The notes beneath the pieces are model-generated. The model had not been told where the DNA came from. It was given only the letters and a program-made list of their open reading frames with translations, and made no database searches. This document shows positions 6,440 through 14,837 of a DNA stretch of 29,418 nucleotides, piece after piece (the stretch's first letter is position 1; each line of letters begins with the position of its first letter). This DNA comes from a virus, in the IMG/VR virus record IMGVR_UViG_3300043436_003136, positions 1 to 29,418 of that record, one strand, 5' to 3'. The translations under genes and the position numbers were made by a program.

Positions 6440-8840
6440 AGTAAAATATAAATACAATCAACCCGAGGAGTTCATTGTCGTTAATAACGATGATGAGGAT
6501 TTGTATCCAATAAAAATCAAAGTCCCTTCTCTCGAAGAGTATTATAACTTGCCATATGAAGAGGCAATAAAGAAAGTTGAGGGTTACGGACTTCCTCCCG
6601 AAAAGCAGAAGTTTACTTACCAAGAGATGCCCTCTAAACTATCTGAGATTGAATCTGTGATTCGTAGAAAAAAACAGATGAAGCCGAAAGATGTAGTTAA
6701 GTTAGAAGACATTGATGAGGAATTATTTAACGATGTTTCGTATTACTCCAAAGAGATTCAATGGATTAAGAAACAAATCAAGAGGCATTACAAGGGTTAC
6801 TTTTTCTTTAACAACGGAACGCCAACATATATGCCTGGGTGTCAATATACCTACTTGAACTATTGGCCAATTGGTAACGGAAGAAATACAAAAGGATTAG
6901 CAGAGTATAGAGACAGAGATAGAAGATGGTTCTTGACTGTTATGTATGCATACACAACAAAGGAAGCGTTCTATAAATACAAAGTAGTTTACCTCGAAAA
7001 GAAAAAGAGTTATGTACGCTACTTCAATATGCAAAAAAGTGTAGATGAGTTTAAGGAGAAGCACAGGGATTGTTATGTAGAAAAAGGTGAGTACATTGTA
7101 GACACAGGAGAGAGAACAACTTACGGAGTTATTTACCCAAAACACCGAAGAGAGGGAGCGACATCTCGTGCAGGTTTTATGAATTGGTACATTACGGCAA
7201 CGATGGGAATCCAAAGATTTGGAGGTATCCAAAGTATGTCGGACTACCACTCCACTCAAGTTTTTGTGGATCACATTGCAAAGCGTTTGAGAAGGATGCC
7301 TTTCTTTTTCAAGTTGATGACGGAAGGGTCTTCCGTTCCAAAAGAAGCCATACAATTTACGGCACCAGCAAATAGAACAGCAGGTGGTGTTGGAACAACT
7401 TCTCTTCCTCCACACGAGGGTTGGATTAACCACCGACCATCTGGAGAGAGAGCATATGACATGGAAAAACTTCACTTCATTCACCACGATGAGGTTGGAA
7501 AGATTGACCCTAAGGCAGGTATCAACATTAATGTTGTTGACAGATGGAGAGTCGTTATGAAGTGTCTTGCACAAGGTCCTTACATACATGGTGTTGGACT
7601 ATTGACTTCAACTCTCGGAGAGATGGAAAAGGGTGGTGGTGAGCAGATGAAGAAACTTATCCTTGGTTCTCGTTTCAACGAAAGGAACGATAACGGACAG
7701 ACAATGACTGGTCTACTCACTTTGTTCTTCCCTGCCCACGATGGATTGGATGGATTCATTGATGAGTTTGGAAATTCCATTATTGAAGATCCGGAGAAGC
7801 CGACTAAGAATGTTGACGGAAAGTTTGTTTCGATGGGAGCAAAGACTTATCTCCAAAACAAGCGAAGAGCATTTGAAATGAATGGTGACCAAACAGGACT
7901 TATTGAGGAAATGCAAAACTTCCCAATGACATTAAAAGAGTGTTTTATGTCGGCATCCAAAGACTCTTCTTTCCCTGTATTGAAAATAAGAAAGAGAATT
8001 ACTGAGTTGACGTTTGAAAAACACAAGACTCGTAGATATAACTTTGAGTGGGAAAACGGAAGATGCTCTCGTGTAAAACTTGTTGAAGATGATGAAGGTA
8101 AGTTTAACATCTCATATCTCCCCCCTGCTGGTGCAAGAAATATAAAAGAGTGGGACTCTGAACTAGAGTCTTGGAAGCCAGGGTGGACTGTTATGAATAA
8201 GTTTGTGATGGGAGCTGACCCTGCCAAATACGAATCTCATGAAGTAAGCGGTAAGAAAAAGTCTTACAATGCAGGGGCAATGTATTACAAGAAAGACGAA
8301 CATCTTGATGGTGACACAGGTCTTCTTATTAAACCAAGAGGAATGTGGACATCAGACAAGTTTGTCCTCACTTACAAACAAAGAGATGTTGGAAGGGAGG
8401 AGTATTGCGATGATATGGCAAAGGCTTGTATGTTCTTTGGAGCAATGCTCTATCCCGAGATGAATATCACCTTCCTCTACGAAAAGTTTTTAGAGTGGGG
8501 GTTGAGAGGGTATCTCTTATACGACATGGACGAAAATGGATTCAGAAAACCATTGCCGGGTAGAATTACTACGGATGGATCTAGTAATTCTGCAAAGCAG
8601 GATATCTTTGATAGTTGGGAACATTACCTCAAAAACGGAGTAGAGGGAGAAAATCACATAGAGATTTTGGAGGAGTGTGCGAATATTGACGGTAAGCAAG
8701 AAATGACAAAATACGATTTATTTGCTGCTGGAGGCTATGCACTTTTGGGAAGTAAGTCAGTTTACCCTAAATTTGTAGAATTAAATGAGCAATCTATGAA
8801 TATAGATTCAAAACTTTTTGATACATTTGATTATTATTAA
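6432..8840 (+). CDS. terL: Terminase large subunit (packaging ATPase-nuclease)
   Basis: 802 aa, DNA-packaging motor. The ATPase domain shows the deviant Walker A of terminases (PKHRREGATS, R239, R240, G242, T244), Walker B FIHHDE (D353, E354) and a coupling motif LLTSTLGEM (391-399). The nuclease domain shows the RNase H-like pattern: GADP (D596), a candidate second acid at E676 or E684 (YPEMN, LYEKF), and a last acid in KYDLFAAGGYAL (D762). At 802 residues it is much longer than the usual 450-600, with ~225 residues before Walker A and an insertion between the ATPase and nuclease domains, as in large terminases of crAss-like phages. The start overlaps the preceding gene by 8 bases; the portal gene follows after 3 bases. 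The identity is firm, but the exact nuclease residues need alignment. Confidence 0.92.
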   Translation: MREVKYKYNQPEEFIVVNNDDEDLYPIKIKVPSLEEYYNLPYEEAIKKVEGYGLPPEKQKFTYQEMPSKLSEIESVIRRKKQMKPKDVVKLEDIDEELFNDVSYYSKEIQWIKKQIKRHYKGYFFFNNGTPTYMPGCQYTYLNYWPIGNGRNTKGLAEYRDRDRRWFLTVMYAYTTKEAFYKYKVVYLEKKKSYVRYFNMQKSVDEFKEKHRDCYVEKGEYIVDTGERTTYGVIYPKHRREGATSRAGFMNWYITATMGIQRFGGIQSMSDYHSTQVFVDHIAKRLRRMPFFFKLMTEGSSVPKEAIQFTAPANRTAGGVGTTSLPPHEGWINHRPSGERAYDMEKLHFIHHDEVGKIDPKAGININVVDRWRVVMKCLAQGPYIHGVGLLTSTLGEMEKGGGEQMKKLILGSRFNERNDNGQTMTGLLTLFFPAHDGLDGFIDEFGNSIIEDPEKPTKNVDGKFVSMGAKTYLQNKRRAFEMNGDQTGLIEEMQNFPMTLKECFMSASKDSSFPVLKIRKRITELTFEKHKTRRYNFEWENGRCSRVKLVEDDEGKFNISYLPPAGARNIKEWDSELESWKPGWTVMNKFVMGADPAKYESHEVSGKKKSYNAGAMYYKKDEHLDGDTGLLIKPRGMWTSDKFVLTYKQRDVGREEYCDDMAKACMFFGAMLYPEMNITFLYEKFLEWGLRGYLLYDMDENGFRKPLPGRITTDGSSNSAKQDIFDSWEHYLKNGVEGENHIEILEECANIDGKQEMTKYDLFAAGGYALLGSKSVYPKFVELNEQSMNIDSKLFDTFDYY

Positions 8841-8843
8841 AGT

Positions 8844-11177
8844 ATGAGCGAATATACTATCTTGTGGCCAAAGGATGATATCGATCCTAAAAAGAAAGAC
8901 AATAACTGGTTGTCTCAAATTGGTCGTGCTATTTTTTATCGTTACGAAAATAACAAAACTTATTTTGGTCGTCAAGATATTGCTCGTTTATTTGAAATAA
9001 GAAATTACTCTGAGGGAAGACAAAACCAACAGAAGTATATTGATATGTGGATTCAGCGTGGGGAAGAAAAAGCAAGTGTATCAAGTCCAAACCCACAAGC
9101 ACAACGTATTCGTAGAAAGGGATATGCCAACATGAACTTTGAGATTTTCTCAATCGCTCCCGAACTAAAAAGAATCATTCACTCTGTTGTAGGTACTGAC
9201 AACCAACGAGTTCAAGTTGACTGCATTAACCCAGAGATTAAAAATAAAAAAGCATTAGATAAGGCAACTCTTTACGTTAAGTCTAAGATGGAGCCTTTAA
9301 TGAGAGAGATTGGAATACCTCAAACAGGAGAGGGAGAGTTTTTACCCGAAAATAATGTTGAGTTAGATGTGTTCGAAAGTCTTGGTGGTTTCAAACAAAA
9401 TTTAGAAATTACTTTAGAGAAGTTAATAGAGTTAGGTTTTACAAATAGCGATTGGGGTAAGATTGAGCGTCAGTTAAAAGACGATGCAATTAACTTCAAC
9501 TTTATGGTTTGTAAGGATTACACCGATGCTCACACAGGAATGGCAAAGGTTAAGTACGTTGACGTAACCAAATTTATTTGTGCATGGACCGATGACTCTC
9601 AAGGGGATAATACTCCTTTTGCAGGTCACTTTGAAAAATATAGTATTCCTCAAGTTCGTGACCTCCTTATCCAAAACGGATGGAGCGAAGAAGATACTGA
9701 AAAACAAGTTAATAGAATTGCTAAGTGGGCATTTGATTTAACTTACTCTAATGACAGATATGGTTGGTCTTGGTACGCACAGCGTGACACTATTACAGAC
9801 CGTATGCGTTACGATGACTTCTTTGTAGATGTTCTTGAATTTGAATATATTTCAAAGGACACTCAGTTCTATAAAAAGAAAGATCGTGATGGTATTCACA
9901 CATTCTACTCAGATAAATTTGGGGAATATGTAAATACGGATAAAAAGAAAACTGTTATTGTTGACGCTCACGTTATTTACGAAGGATACTTCCTTCCAGG
10001 GGCAAACATCACAGTAGGTGGTAAGCAAAAAAATATGAAGAGAGTGAGCAAACAAAAGCCTCAAATCTCTTACCGTTTTGAAAAGATTCCGGGTAAGTCA
10101 ATCACAGAAACTGCCATACCTATTTACGACTCTCTTCAAATCAACCACCTTAAATTACAAGCCGCTAAATTAGCCGCTGCTCCAAAGGGTATCGCAATTG
10201 ATATTGGAGCGTTAAACATTAATAGTATCGCAGGTTCAATGTACACACCATTTGACCTCGTTCAAGTATATTCTCACACAGGAAACTTCTTCTATAAATC
10301 TTCTCTCCTAGGAGGTAAGGTTAACACCAACAAATCTTTTGAAGAGTTGGAAGGTGGTATTGGTAAGCAATTGTCTGAATGGATTTTAGCGTACCAACAC
10401 GATGTAGAGAAATTACTTCAGATTACAGGCATCACTCCAACAATGGCTGGGTCTCCTGCAAAGGGAGAGAAGTTAGTTGGTGTCGCAGAAATGGAGGTTG
10501 AAGCAACTAATAATGCTTTGTGGCCATTACAACAAGCCTTGGAGCGTTTGAAAGTTAAGGCAGGTCAAAACATTGCCCTTCGCGCTATGACTACCATGCG
10601 TTTTGATAGAGAGGTAAAGGATTATTATGCGGAAGTATTTGGCAAAACATCTATTGACTATTTAATGCCTGCTGCTGATTTCACTCTAGACGAGTTAGGA
10701 ATCTCTTTAAGTAATAAGATATCAGCAACTCAGAAGTTTAAAATTGCAGAGGCGGCAGAAACGGCTCTCAAAGTAGGTCGCAATGGAATGCCTGAAATTG
10801 AACTCTCTGACTACACTATGATTTTAGAGATGTTAGAGAAGGGTAGATTGAAAGAGGCTACTTGGTATTTGACATACAAGAGTGCAAAGAAGAGAAAGTA
10901 TAACGATGAGATGGCTGCACAAAACCAACAGGCACAAGCACAATCTCTTCAAGAGTTAGAGTTGATGAAACAGAAAGGTGAGATGGAGTTATTGCAGATG
11001 GCTGCAAAGATTGAAGTGGAGAAAGAAGCTGCTCTCTCTAACATTAGAATTAAAGAAAAGCAAATGATTATTGCCGCTGAAACCCAAGGAAGTATTGAGG
11101 AAATTAAAGCAGAGGCATACTTACAGGAACAGACTGGTACTGAAATTACAGGTAAGTTCCGTAAACCAAGCGCATAA
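8844..11177 (+). CDS. Portal protein
   Basis: 777 aa, expected to form the dodecameric portal at one capsid vertex through which DNA enters and leaves. Size, position directly after the large terminase and before the scaffold-like and capsid genes, and overall layout all fit. The N-terminal region has mixed alpha/beta content (wing and stem). A stretch at about 425-450 (SITETAIPIYDSLQINHLKL) resembles the core helix region where portals read 'g..svve...diQ..in'. The C-terminal ~90 residues are long, Gln/Glu/Ala-rich helices (QQAQAQSLQELELMKQKGEM onward) typical of the barrel domain of P22/crAss-like podovirus portals. No frameshift is seen. The call rests mainly on synteny and architecture. 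Confidence 0.85.
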   Translation: MSEYTILWPKDDIDPKKKDNNWLSQIGRAIFYRYENNKTYFGRQDIARLFEIRNYSEGRQNQQKYIDMWIQRGEEKASVSSPNPQAQRIRRKGYANMNFEIFSIAPELKRIIHSVVGTDNQRVQVDCINPEIKNKKALDKATLYVKSKMEPLMREIGIPQTGEGEFLPENNVELDVFESLGGFKQNLEITLEKLIELGFTNSDWGKIERQLKDDAINFNFMVCKDYTDAHTGMAKVKYVDVTKFICAWTDDSQGDNTPFAGHFEKYSIPQVRDLLIQNGWSEEDTEKQVNRIAKWAFDLTYSNDRYGWSWYAQRDTITDRMRYDDFFVDVLEFEYISKDTQFYKKKDRDGIHTFYSDKFGEYVNTDKKKTVIVDAHVIYEGYFLPGANITVGGKQKNMKRVSKQKPQISYRFEKIPGKSITETAIPIYDSLQINHLKLQAAKLAAAPKGIAIDIGALNINSIAGSMYTPFDLVQVYSHTGNFFYKSSLLGGKVNTNKSFEELEGGIGKQLSEWILAYQHDVEKLLQITGITPTMAGSPAKGEKLVGVAEMEVEATNNALWPLQQALERLKVKAGQNIALRAMTTMRFDREVKDYYAEVFGKTSIDYLMPAADFTLDELGISLSNKISATQKFKIAEAAETALKVGRNGMPEIELSDYTMILEMLEKGRLKEATWYLTYKSAKKRKYNDEMAAQNQQAQAQSLQELELMKQKGEMELLQMAAKIEVEKEAALSNIRIKEKQMIIAAETQGSIEEIKAEAYLQEQTGTEITGKFRKPSA

Positions 11178-11196
11178 ACACAAAAAATAACACATA

Positions 11197-12297
11197 ATGG
11201 AAAATCAAGAACAAAGTACGCCTACGAGCATTTTTAATGCCTTAGGTTTGGAGAACCCAACTCCTGCACCGATGCCTTCTGGAGAAGAAGCACCTGCATT
11301 TGAACCAACACCAATAGATAATGGTGGTGAACCTGCTCCTGCACCAGAGCCTACTGTTAATGAGGAGACAACCTTTAAAGCGTCTGACTTAAAGGCAATC
11401 TTCGGAGACTTTGAGTCTATTGACTCAATTAAACAAAAGTATTCTACCTACGAAGAAAGAGCGAGAAAGTACGAAGAGTATGAGCCTCTTATCTCTCAAC
11501 AAGAAACTTTAATCAAAGAGTTAGAGTCTCCATTTGCAAATGAAAGACTTGCTAGTCTTAACTCGTTTATCAGAAACACAGGAGTTAATGACCTAGATGT
11601 AGCCAACAAATTTGTAGGTAAGACATCTGAAGAGATTAAACAAAACCCTATCCAAGTCATGGCACTTGCTCAAGTTATTCAAGAGCCTGATCTTTTGAAA
11701 AATATGTCTTTTGAAGACTTGTGTGAAGCAATCGCTGACGAGAACAACACCTACGCAGATGTTACTTTTGAAGACGCTCCAAAGGTGATGAAGATGAAGA
11801 TTGGAAAAAACATTGCTGTAGTAGAAGAAAAATTACAAAATATTGGACAGAATAAAGATTTTGTTGCATCTTTGCGTAACCAATACAACGAGTCTAAAGA
11901 GACTGTTGCAAAGGCAATCCAGGAATGGAAGCCTACAATTGAAAAACTGACTGATTTGAAAGAGGTGGAGTATGACCTTGAGGGGTATAAAGTGAAGGCG
12001 CAGGTGTCTGCGGAGACCCGAACTCAACTCCAAAAAGAGATTGCTAATATCATCGCTTCAAATCCATCTTTACCAGATGACCAAAGTATTGAGCTTATAA
12101 ACACATATGTTCGGAGCCGAATAGAAAATTTAGAAGCAAAAAATATTTATAAATCTCTTATAACAGCCGCTAAAGGGGAGGCCCTAGAAAAATCGGTTAA
12201 AGAGTTTCATAATGGGTCGCCTGTTGCTAGACCGGAAAAGCAGGGTGGAAGTAATGAGAAGAGTCAATTGTTGCAATACTTTGAAAAACAGTTGTAG
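11197..12297 (+). CDS. Scaffold-like acidic protein
   Basis: 366 aa, between portal and capsid genes. The first ~60 residues are disordered and Pro/Glu/Ala-rich (EPAPAPEPTVNEE), followed by mostly helical, charged sequence with coiled-coil potential (about 75-115 and 205-250). The C-terminus is short and mixed-charge (SQLLQYFEKQL), like the capsid-binding ends of podovirus scaffolds. It has no catalytic motif of a prohead protease, and no protease gene is seen in the capsid block. A scaffolding role in procapsid assembly is inferred from position, composition and helicity. A minor virion protein is the alternative. Confidence 0.6.
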   Translation: MENQEQSTPTSIFNALGLENPTPAPMPSGEEAPAFEPTPIDNGGEPAPAPEPTVNEETTFKASDLKAIFGDFESIDSIKQKYSTYEERARKYEEYEPLISQQETLIKELESPFANERLASLNSFIRNTGVNDLDVANKFVGKTSEEIKQNPIQVMALAQVIQEPDLLKNMSFEDLCEAIADENNTYADVTFEDAPKVMKMKIGKNIAVVEEKLQNIGQNKDFVASLRNQYNESKETVAKAIQEWKPTIEKLTDLKEVEYDLEGYKVKAQVSAETRTQLQKEIANIIASNPSLPDDQSIELINTYVRSRIENLEAKNIYKSLITAAKGEALEKSVKEFHNGSPVARPEKQGGSNEKSQLLQYFEKQL

Positions 12298-12322
12298 AAG
12301 TTAACAAAACAATTTTTACTAA

Positions 12323-12332
12323 TTAATATTTT
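12323..12332 (+). promoter_or_regulatory. AT-rich 5' element before the capsid gene
   Basis: TTAATATTTT, identical to the element at 5144-5153 before the GroES-like gene and placed 6 bases before the ATG. Probably a translation-initiation element. A perfect TAnnTTTG box is absent here, so the capsid gene is likely transcribed from upstream. Confidence 0.35.
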
Positions 12333-12338
12333 ACCAAA

Positions 12339-13799
12339 ATGGCTTTTGGAACATCTTCAAATACTCCAGTAGCGTCTTCAGCAGGTCTGAATGGTTCGTT
12401 ACTATCTTTATTTGACGCGAGTTACACTACAGGCTTATTAGTGCCTCATTACTTGCGTACTCTTAAAAACAAATTCGGTGACAACGGTCTTTCTGACTTC
12501 CAACTTTTGATGGGATTAGGAATGAAGCGTGGTGTGCAAAACGTAACAGGATGGCACTGGGAGAAAGGTCTTTATGACGCTCCAGTTGTTGTTGATGCTA
12601 CTATTGCTGCTCCAGGTGCAGGGTTGCCGTTGACTTTCAACTCTGATATTGTGGCTGGTGGTGCTGTAGCCCCTGCTAACTTGTCTTTCCCATTCGTTGA
12701 TCAACCTGCAACTTACACTTACGCTAAAGTAGGTCAAGTGTTGATGAACACTAGTGTTGCAACTTTACCAATGTATGTTGTAACTGCTGTTACAGGTGTT
12801 GCTGTAACTATTCGCCCACTTCTTTCTACAACTAACTCAGCTGCTACCGCAGGTGATATCTTCGTTGTAGTTGGTTCTGCATGGGACGAAGGAACAGACC
12901 AACCAACTTCATCTCAATCTTTCTGGACTAAGTACACTTGGAAGACTCAAATCTTCAAAGAGACTTATCAACTTTCTGGTACTCAAAAAACTAACGCTCC
13001 ACAATGGATGGAAGTTGAGTACGGAGATGGCAAGACTAAGAAGATGAACGGATTCTTCTACGAAGGTCAAGACGAGGCTGAATATCGTTTGATTAAGCAA
13101 ATCGCTTTATCAATGATTTTCGGTCAGTCTCAAACTAACTCAGGTGTTCCTCAAACCTTCTCTGGTCTTGATGCTGAAATCACTTCTCGTGGTTACACTC
13201 ACAGCGTTGGTGGTGCAGGTAACTTTGATGTTTCTGACTTCCGTACCATTGCTAACGTAATGAGCCGCCGTTATTCAAGTAACTTGTTCTTGGCTTGGTT
13301 GACTACTGAATTGTATTCTGAGTTGAACCAAGATTTGAACAGCGCATCTGGATCTTACATCCAAAACGCTAACTTGGTTAATGCTACAACTCAAAACATT
13401 GCTGATGTATTCTTTGGCGGTAACATGGAGCAAACTGAGACTTTGTTCTCTACTTTCTCTTGGCAGGCCATCAATGTGGACGGTTACAACTTCGCATTGA
13501 AAAACGCTCGTTTCATGCAAGATCCTGCAACTACTGCTGCTAACACAACTTCACAGTTACGCCGCCGCGGTTGGATTATCCCATTGAACAAAGTTCAAGA
13601 TGCTGAAGGAGTTCTTCGCAATCGTATCGAGTTGGTTTACAAGGAAATGGACGGATATAGCCGCTTCATGGAAATCACAGACGATGGTCGTGCTTCTGCT
13701 CGTAAGATTGGACCAACTGACGTTGCTCGTCTTTACTTGTCATCTGACCTTGGATTTGACTTCTTCACATTGGAGCAATTCACTCGTATCACAGACTAA
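12339..13799 (+). CDS. Major capsid protein (HK97-fold expected)
   Basis: 486 aa. The place after portal and scaffold-like genes, the size, and the content rich in small residues and aromatics are those of a major capsid protein. The N-terminal ~45 residues (short Ser/Ala/Gly-rich arm) are followed by a helix and GWHWEKG (71-77); a beta-rich, Val/Thr-rich insertion covers about 80-180. Further on are the spine-helix-like EAEYRLIKQIALSMIFGQ (246-263) and P-domain-like strands near the C-terminus (GWIIPLNKV, RNRIELVYKEMDGYSRFMEI). Codon use shifts visibly toward GCT, GGT, AAC and TTC, as expected for the most highly expressed gene. The fold is inferred, not demonstrated. The long insertion probably makes a surface domain, as in crAss-like capsids. 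Confidence 0.85.
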   Translation: MAFGTSSNTPVASSAGLNGSLLSLFDASYTTGLLVPHYLRTLKNKFGDNGLSDFQLLMGLGMKRGVQNVTGWHWEKGLYDAPVVVDATIAAPGAGLPLTFNSDIVAGGAVAPANLSFPFVDQPATYTYAKVGQVLMNTSVATLPMYVVTAVTGVAVTIRPLLSTTNSAATAGDIFVVVGSAWDEGTDQPTSSQSFWTKYTWKTQIFKETYQLSGTQKTNAPQWMEVEYGDGKTKKMNGFFYEGQDEAEYRLIKQIALSMIFGQSQTNSGVPQTFSGLDAEITSRGYTHSVGGAGNFDVSDFRTIANVMSRRYSSNLFLAWLTTELYSELNQDLNSASGSYIQNANLVNATTQNIADVFFGGNMEQTETLFSTFSWQAINVDGYNFALKNARFMQDPATTAANTTSQLRRRGWIIPLNKVQDAEGVLRNRIELVYKEMDGYSRFMEITDDGRASARKIGPTDVARLYLSSDLGFDFFTLEQFTRITD

Positions 13800-13823
13800 T
13801 CTTAGTCTAAAAATATGTAAAGA

Positions 13824-13847
13824 GGGGAGGGAGGAAACTCTCTCCCC
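13824..13847 (+). terminator. Very stable GAAA-tetraloop hairpin after the capsid gene
   Basis: GGGGAGGGAG (13824-13833) pairs fully with CTCTCTCCCC (13838-13847), with one G-U pair, closed by a GAAA tetraloop. Only AATTTAC follows, not a T-run, so it may protect the capsid mRNA 3' end or pause RNA polymerase rather than terminate fully. Confidence 0.6.
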
Positions 13848-13892
13848 AATTTACTAAACACACACAAAAACAACAATAATAAAAATACAACT

Positions 13893-14759
13893 ATGCTATT
13901 TCAAGATGGCCAAAAATTCATCCTTGATGAAGAGGATTTGAATCAGTTGAGACAAGCGTTTCCTGATTACATGAACAAGAATAAAATTCTTCGAATTACT
14001 TATAACGATGGAGTTGTACAAAAGATTGAAACAAACAATCCGGCATCACCTTTCGTTTTCTCAAAACCAACCCATAACATTTTACTTGTAAACAAGTGGG
14101 TGGATAATGAAACAGGAGAGCAAAGAGAAATTCGTTTCTCAAACCAACCTGCACGATATCGTGGGGATGGATCTTCTTACTTCGCAGAAAAGAATATTGT
14201 AATAGACACATCGTTTATTTTCAAACCATCTGAAGATATTGAACTTCTTTGGTTTTGTTATAACTTCAGTAAGTTATTTGCCAACGGTTTAAAAGGAAAT
14301 GATATTTCTCCATTCCGTTTCTTAGTTCAACACGCTGATGCTACAACTAAAGCAAACGATGTTCTTGCTGAAGCAAATGCTAAAGTTGCATTGTCAAACT
14401 TGTCAATGGACAAATTGATTTCTTTTGCTAAAAACTACGTTGCCCTAGAAGAGGATGATAGTAAGGAGATTATCCTCGCTAAATTGTTTTCTACAATGGA
14501 CGGAAGTAAAAACTTCAAAAACACAGTTATTAAGCAATTCACACAGCATGAGGTTGAATCAGATGCTGAGGGTTTAGTTAACAAGGCAATTGCCGCAGGT
14601 GTTTTGAAGTCTAATGAGGATGGAGATCAGGTGGTTATGGTGCTTAACGGCAAAGAAACCATCGTTGCTGACATTCCTTTTGACGAGAAGGGACTTCTGA
14701 TTACTTACGTCTCTAAGGAGAAAAAGTTATACAATCAACTGAAGAAGGCTTTGTCTTAA
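13893..14759 (+). CDS. Hypothetical virion-module protein, 288 aa
   Basis: I do not recognise this family. The N-terminal ~110 residues are beta-rich (FQDGQKFILDEEDL, KILRITYNDGVVQKI, NILLVNKWVD). The middle has an aromatic helix (LLWFCYNFSKLFANGL, about 116-131). Residues 150-240 are charged and helical (DVLAEANAKVAL, LDKLISF-type turns), and the end is basic (SKEKKLYNQLKKALS). No membrane segment or enzyme motif is seen. It stands between capsid and fibre/neck genes with a strong hairpin on each side (13824-13847 and 14786-14812), so it is part of the capsid transcription block. Candidates are a capsid auxiliary or DNA-interacting virion protein; I cannot choose between them. Confidence 0.75.
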   Translation: MLFQDGQKFILDEEDLNQLRQAFPDYMNKNKILRITYNDGVVQKIETNNPASPFVFSKPTHNILLVNKWVDNETGEQREIRFSNQPARYRGDGSSYFAEKNIVIDTSFIFKPSEDIELLWFCYNFSKLFANGLKGNDISPFRFLVQHADATTKANDVLAEANAKVALSNLSMDKLISFAKNYVALEEDDSKEIILAKLFSTMDGSKNFKNTVIKQFTQHEVESDAEGLVNKAIAAGVLKSNEDGDQVVMVLNGKETIVADIPFDEKGLLITYVSKEKKLYNQLKKALS

Positions 14760-14785
14760 ACAAAAGATATAAATAATCTGAAATG

Positions 14786-14812
14786 GGGTACAGTTTGTAC
14801 CCTATTTTTTTT
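14786..14812 (+). terminator. Strong rho-independent terminator closing the capsid block
   Basis: GGGTAC (14786-14791) pairs with GTACCC (14797-14802) around AGTTT, followed by TA and eight T's (14805-14812). It is the most canonical terminator in the window and ends exactly at the next promoter box. Confidence 0.88.
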
Positions 14813-14819
14813 ATCTTTG
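14812..14819 (+). promoter_or_regulatory. -7 box TATCTTTG for the Ig-like protein gene
   Basis: Perfect TAnnTTTG sharing its first T with the terminator's T-tract, 18 bases before the ATG at 14838. It likely drives the fibre/neck/muzzle block to about 22566. The -33 region lies in the hairpin and has no TTG. Confidence 0.5.
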
Positions 14820-14837
14820 TGTATAATTCGCAAGAAA

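Noticed and set aside
6897-7589. 230-aa ORF on the minus strand
   Set aside because: Lies wholly inside the large terminase gene, whose Walker motifs are in the plus frame; Cys/Ser/Val-rich shadow composition and no start context.
14817-14837. TTG start for the Ig-like protein
   Set aside because: The TTG lies inside the -7 promoter box, so it would be upstream of the transcript start.
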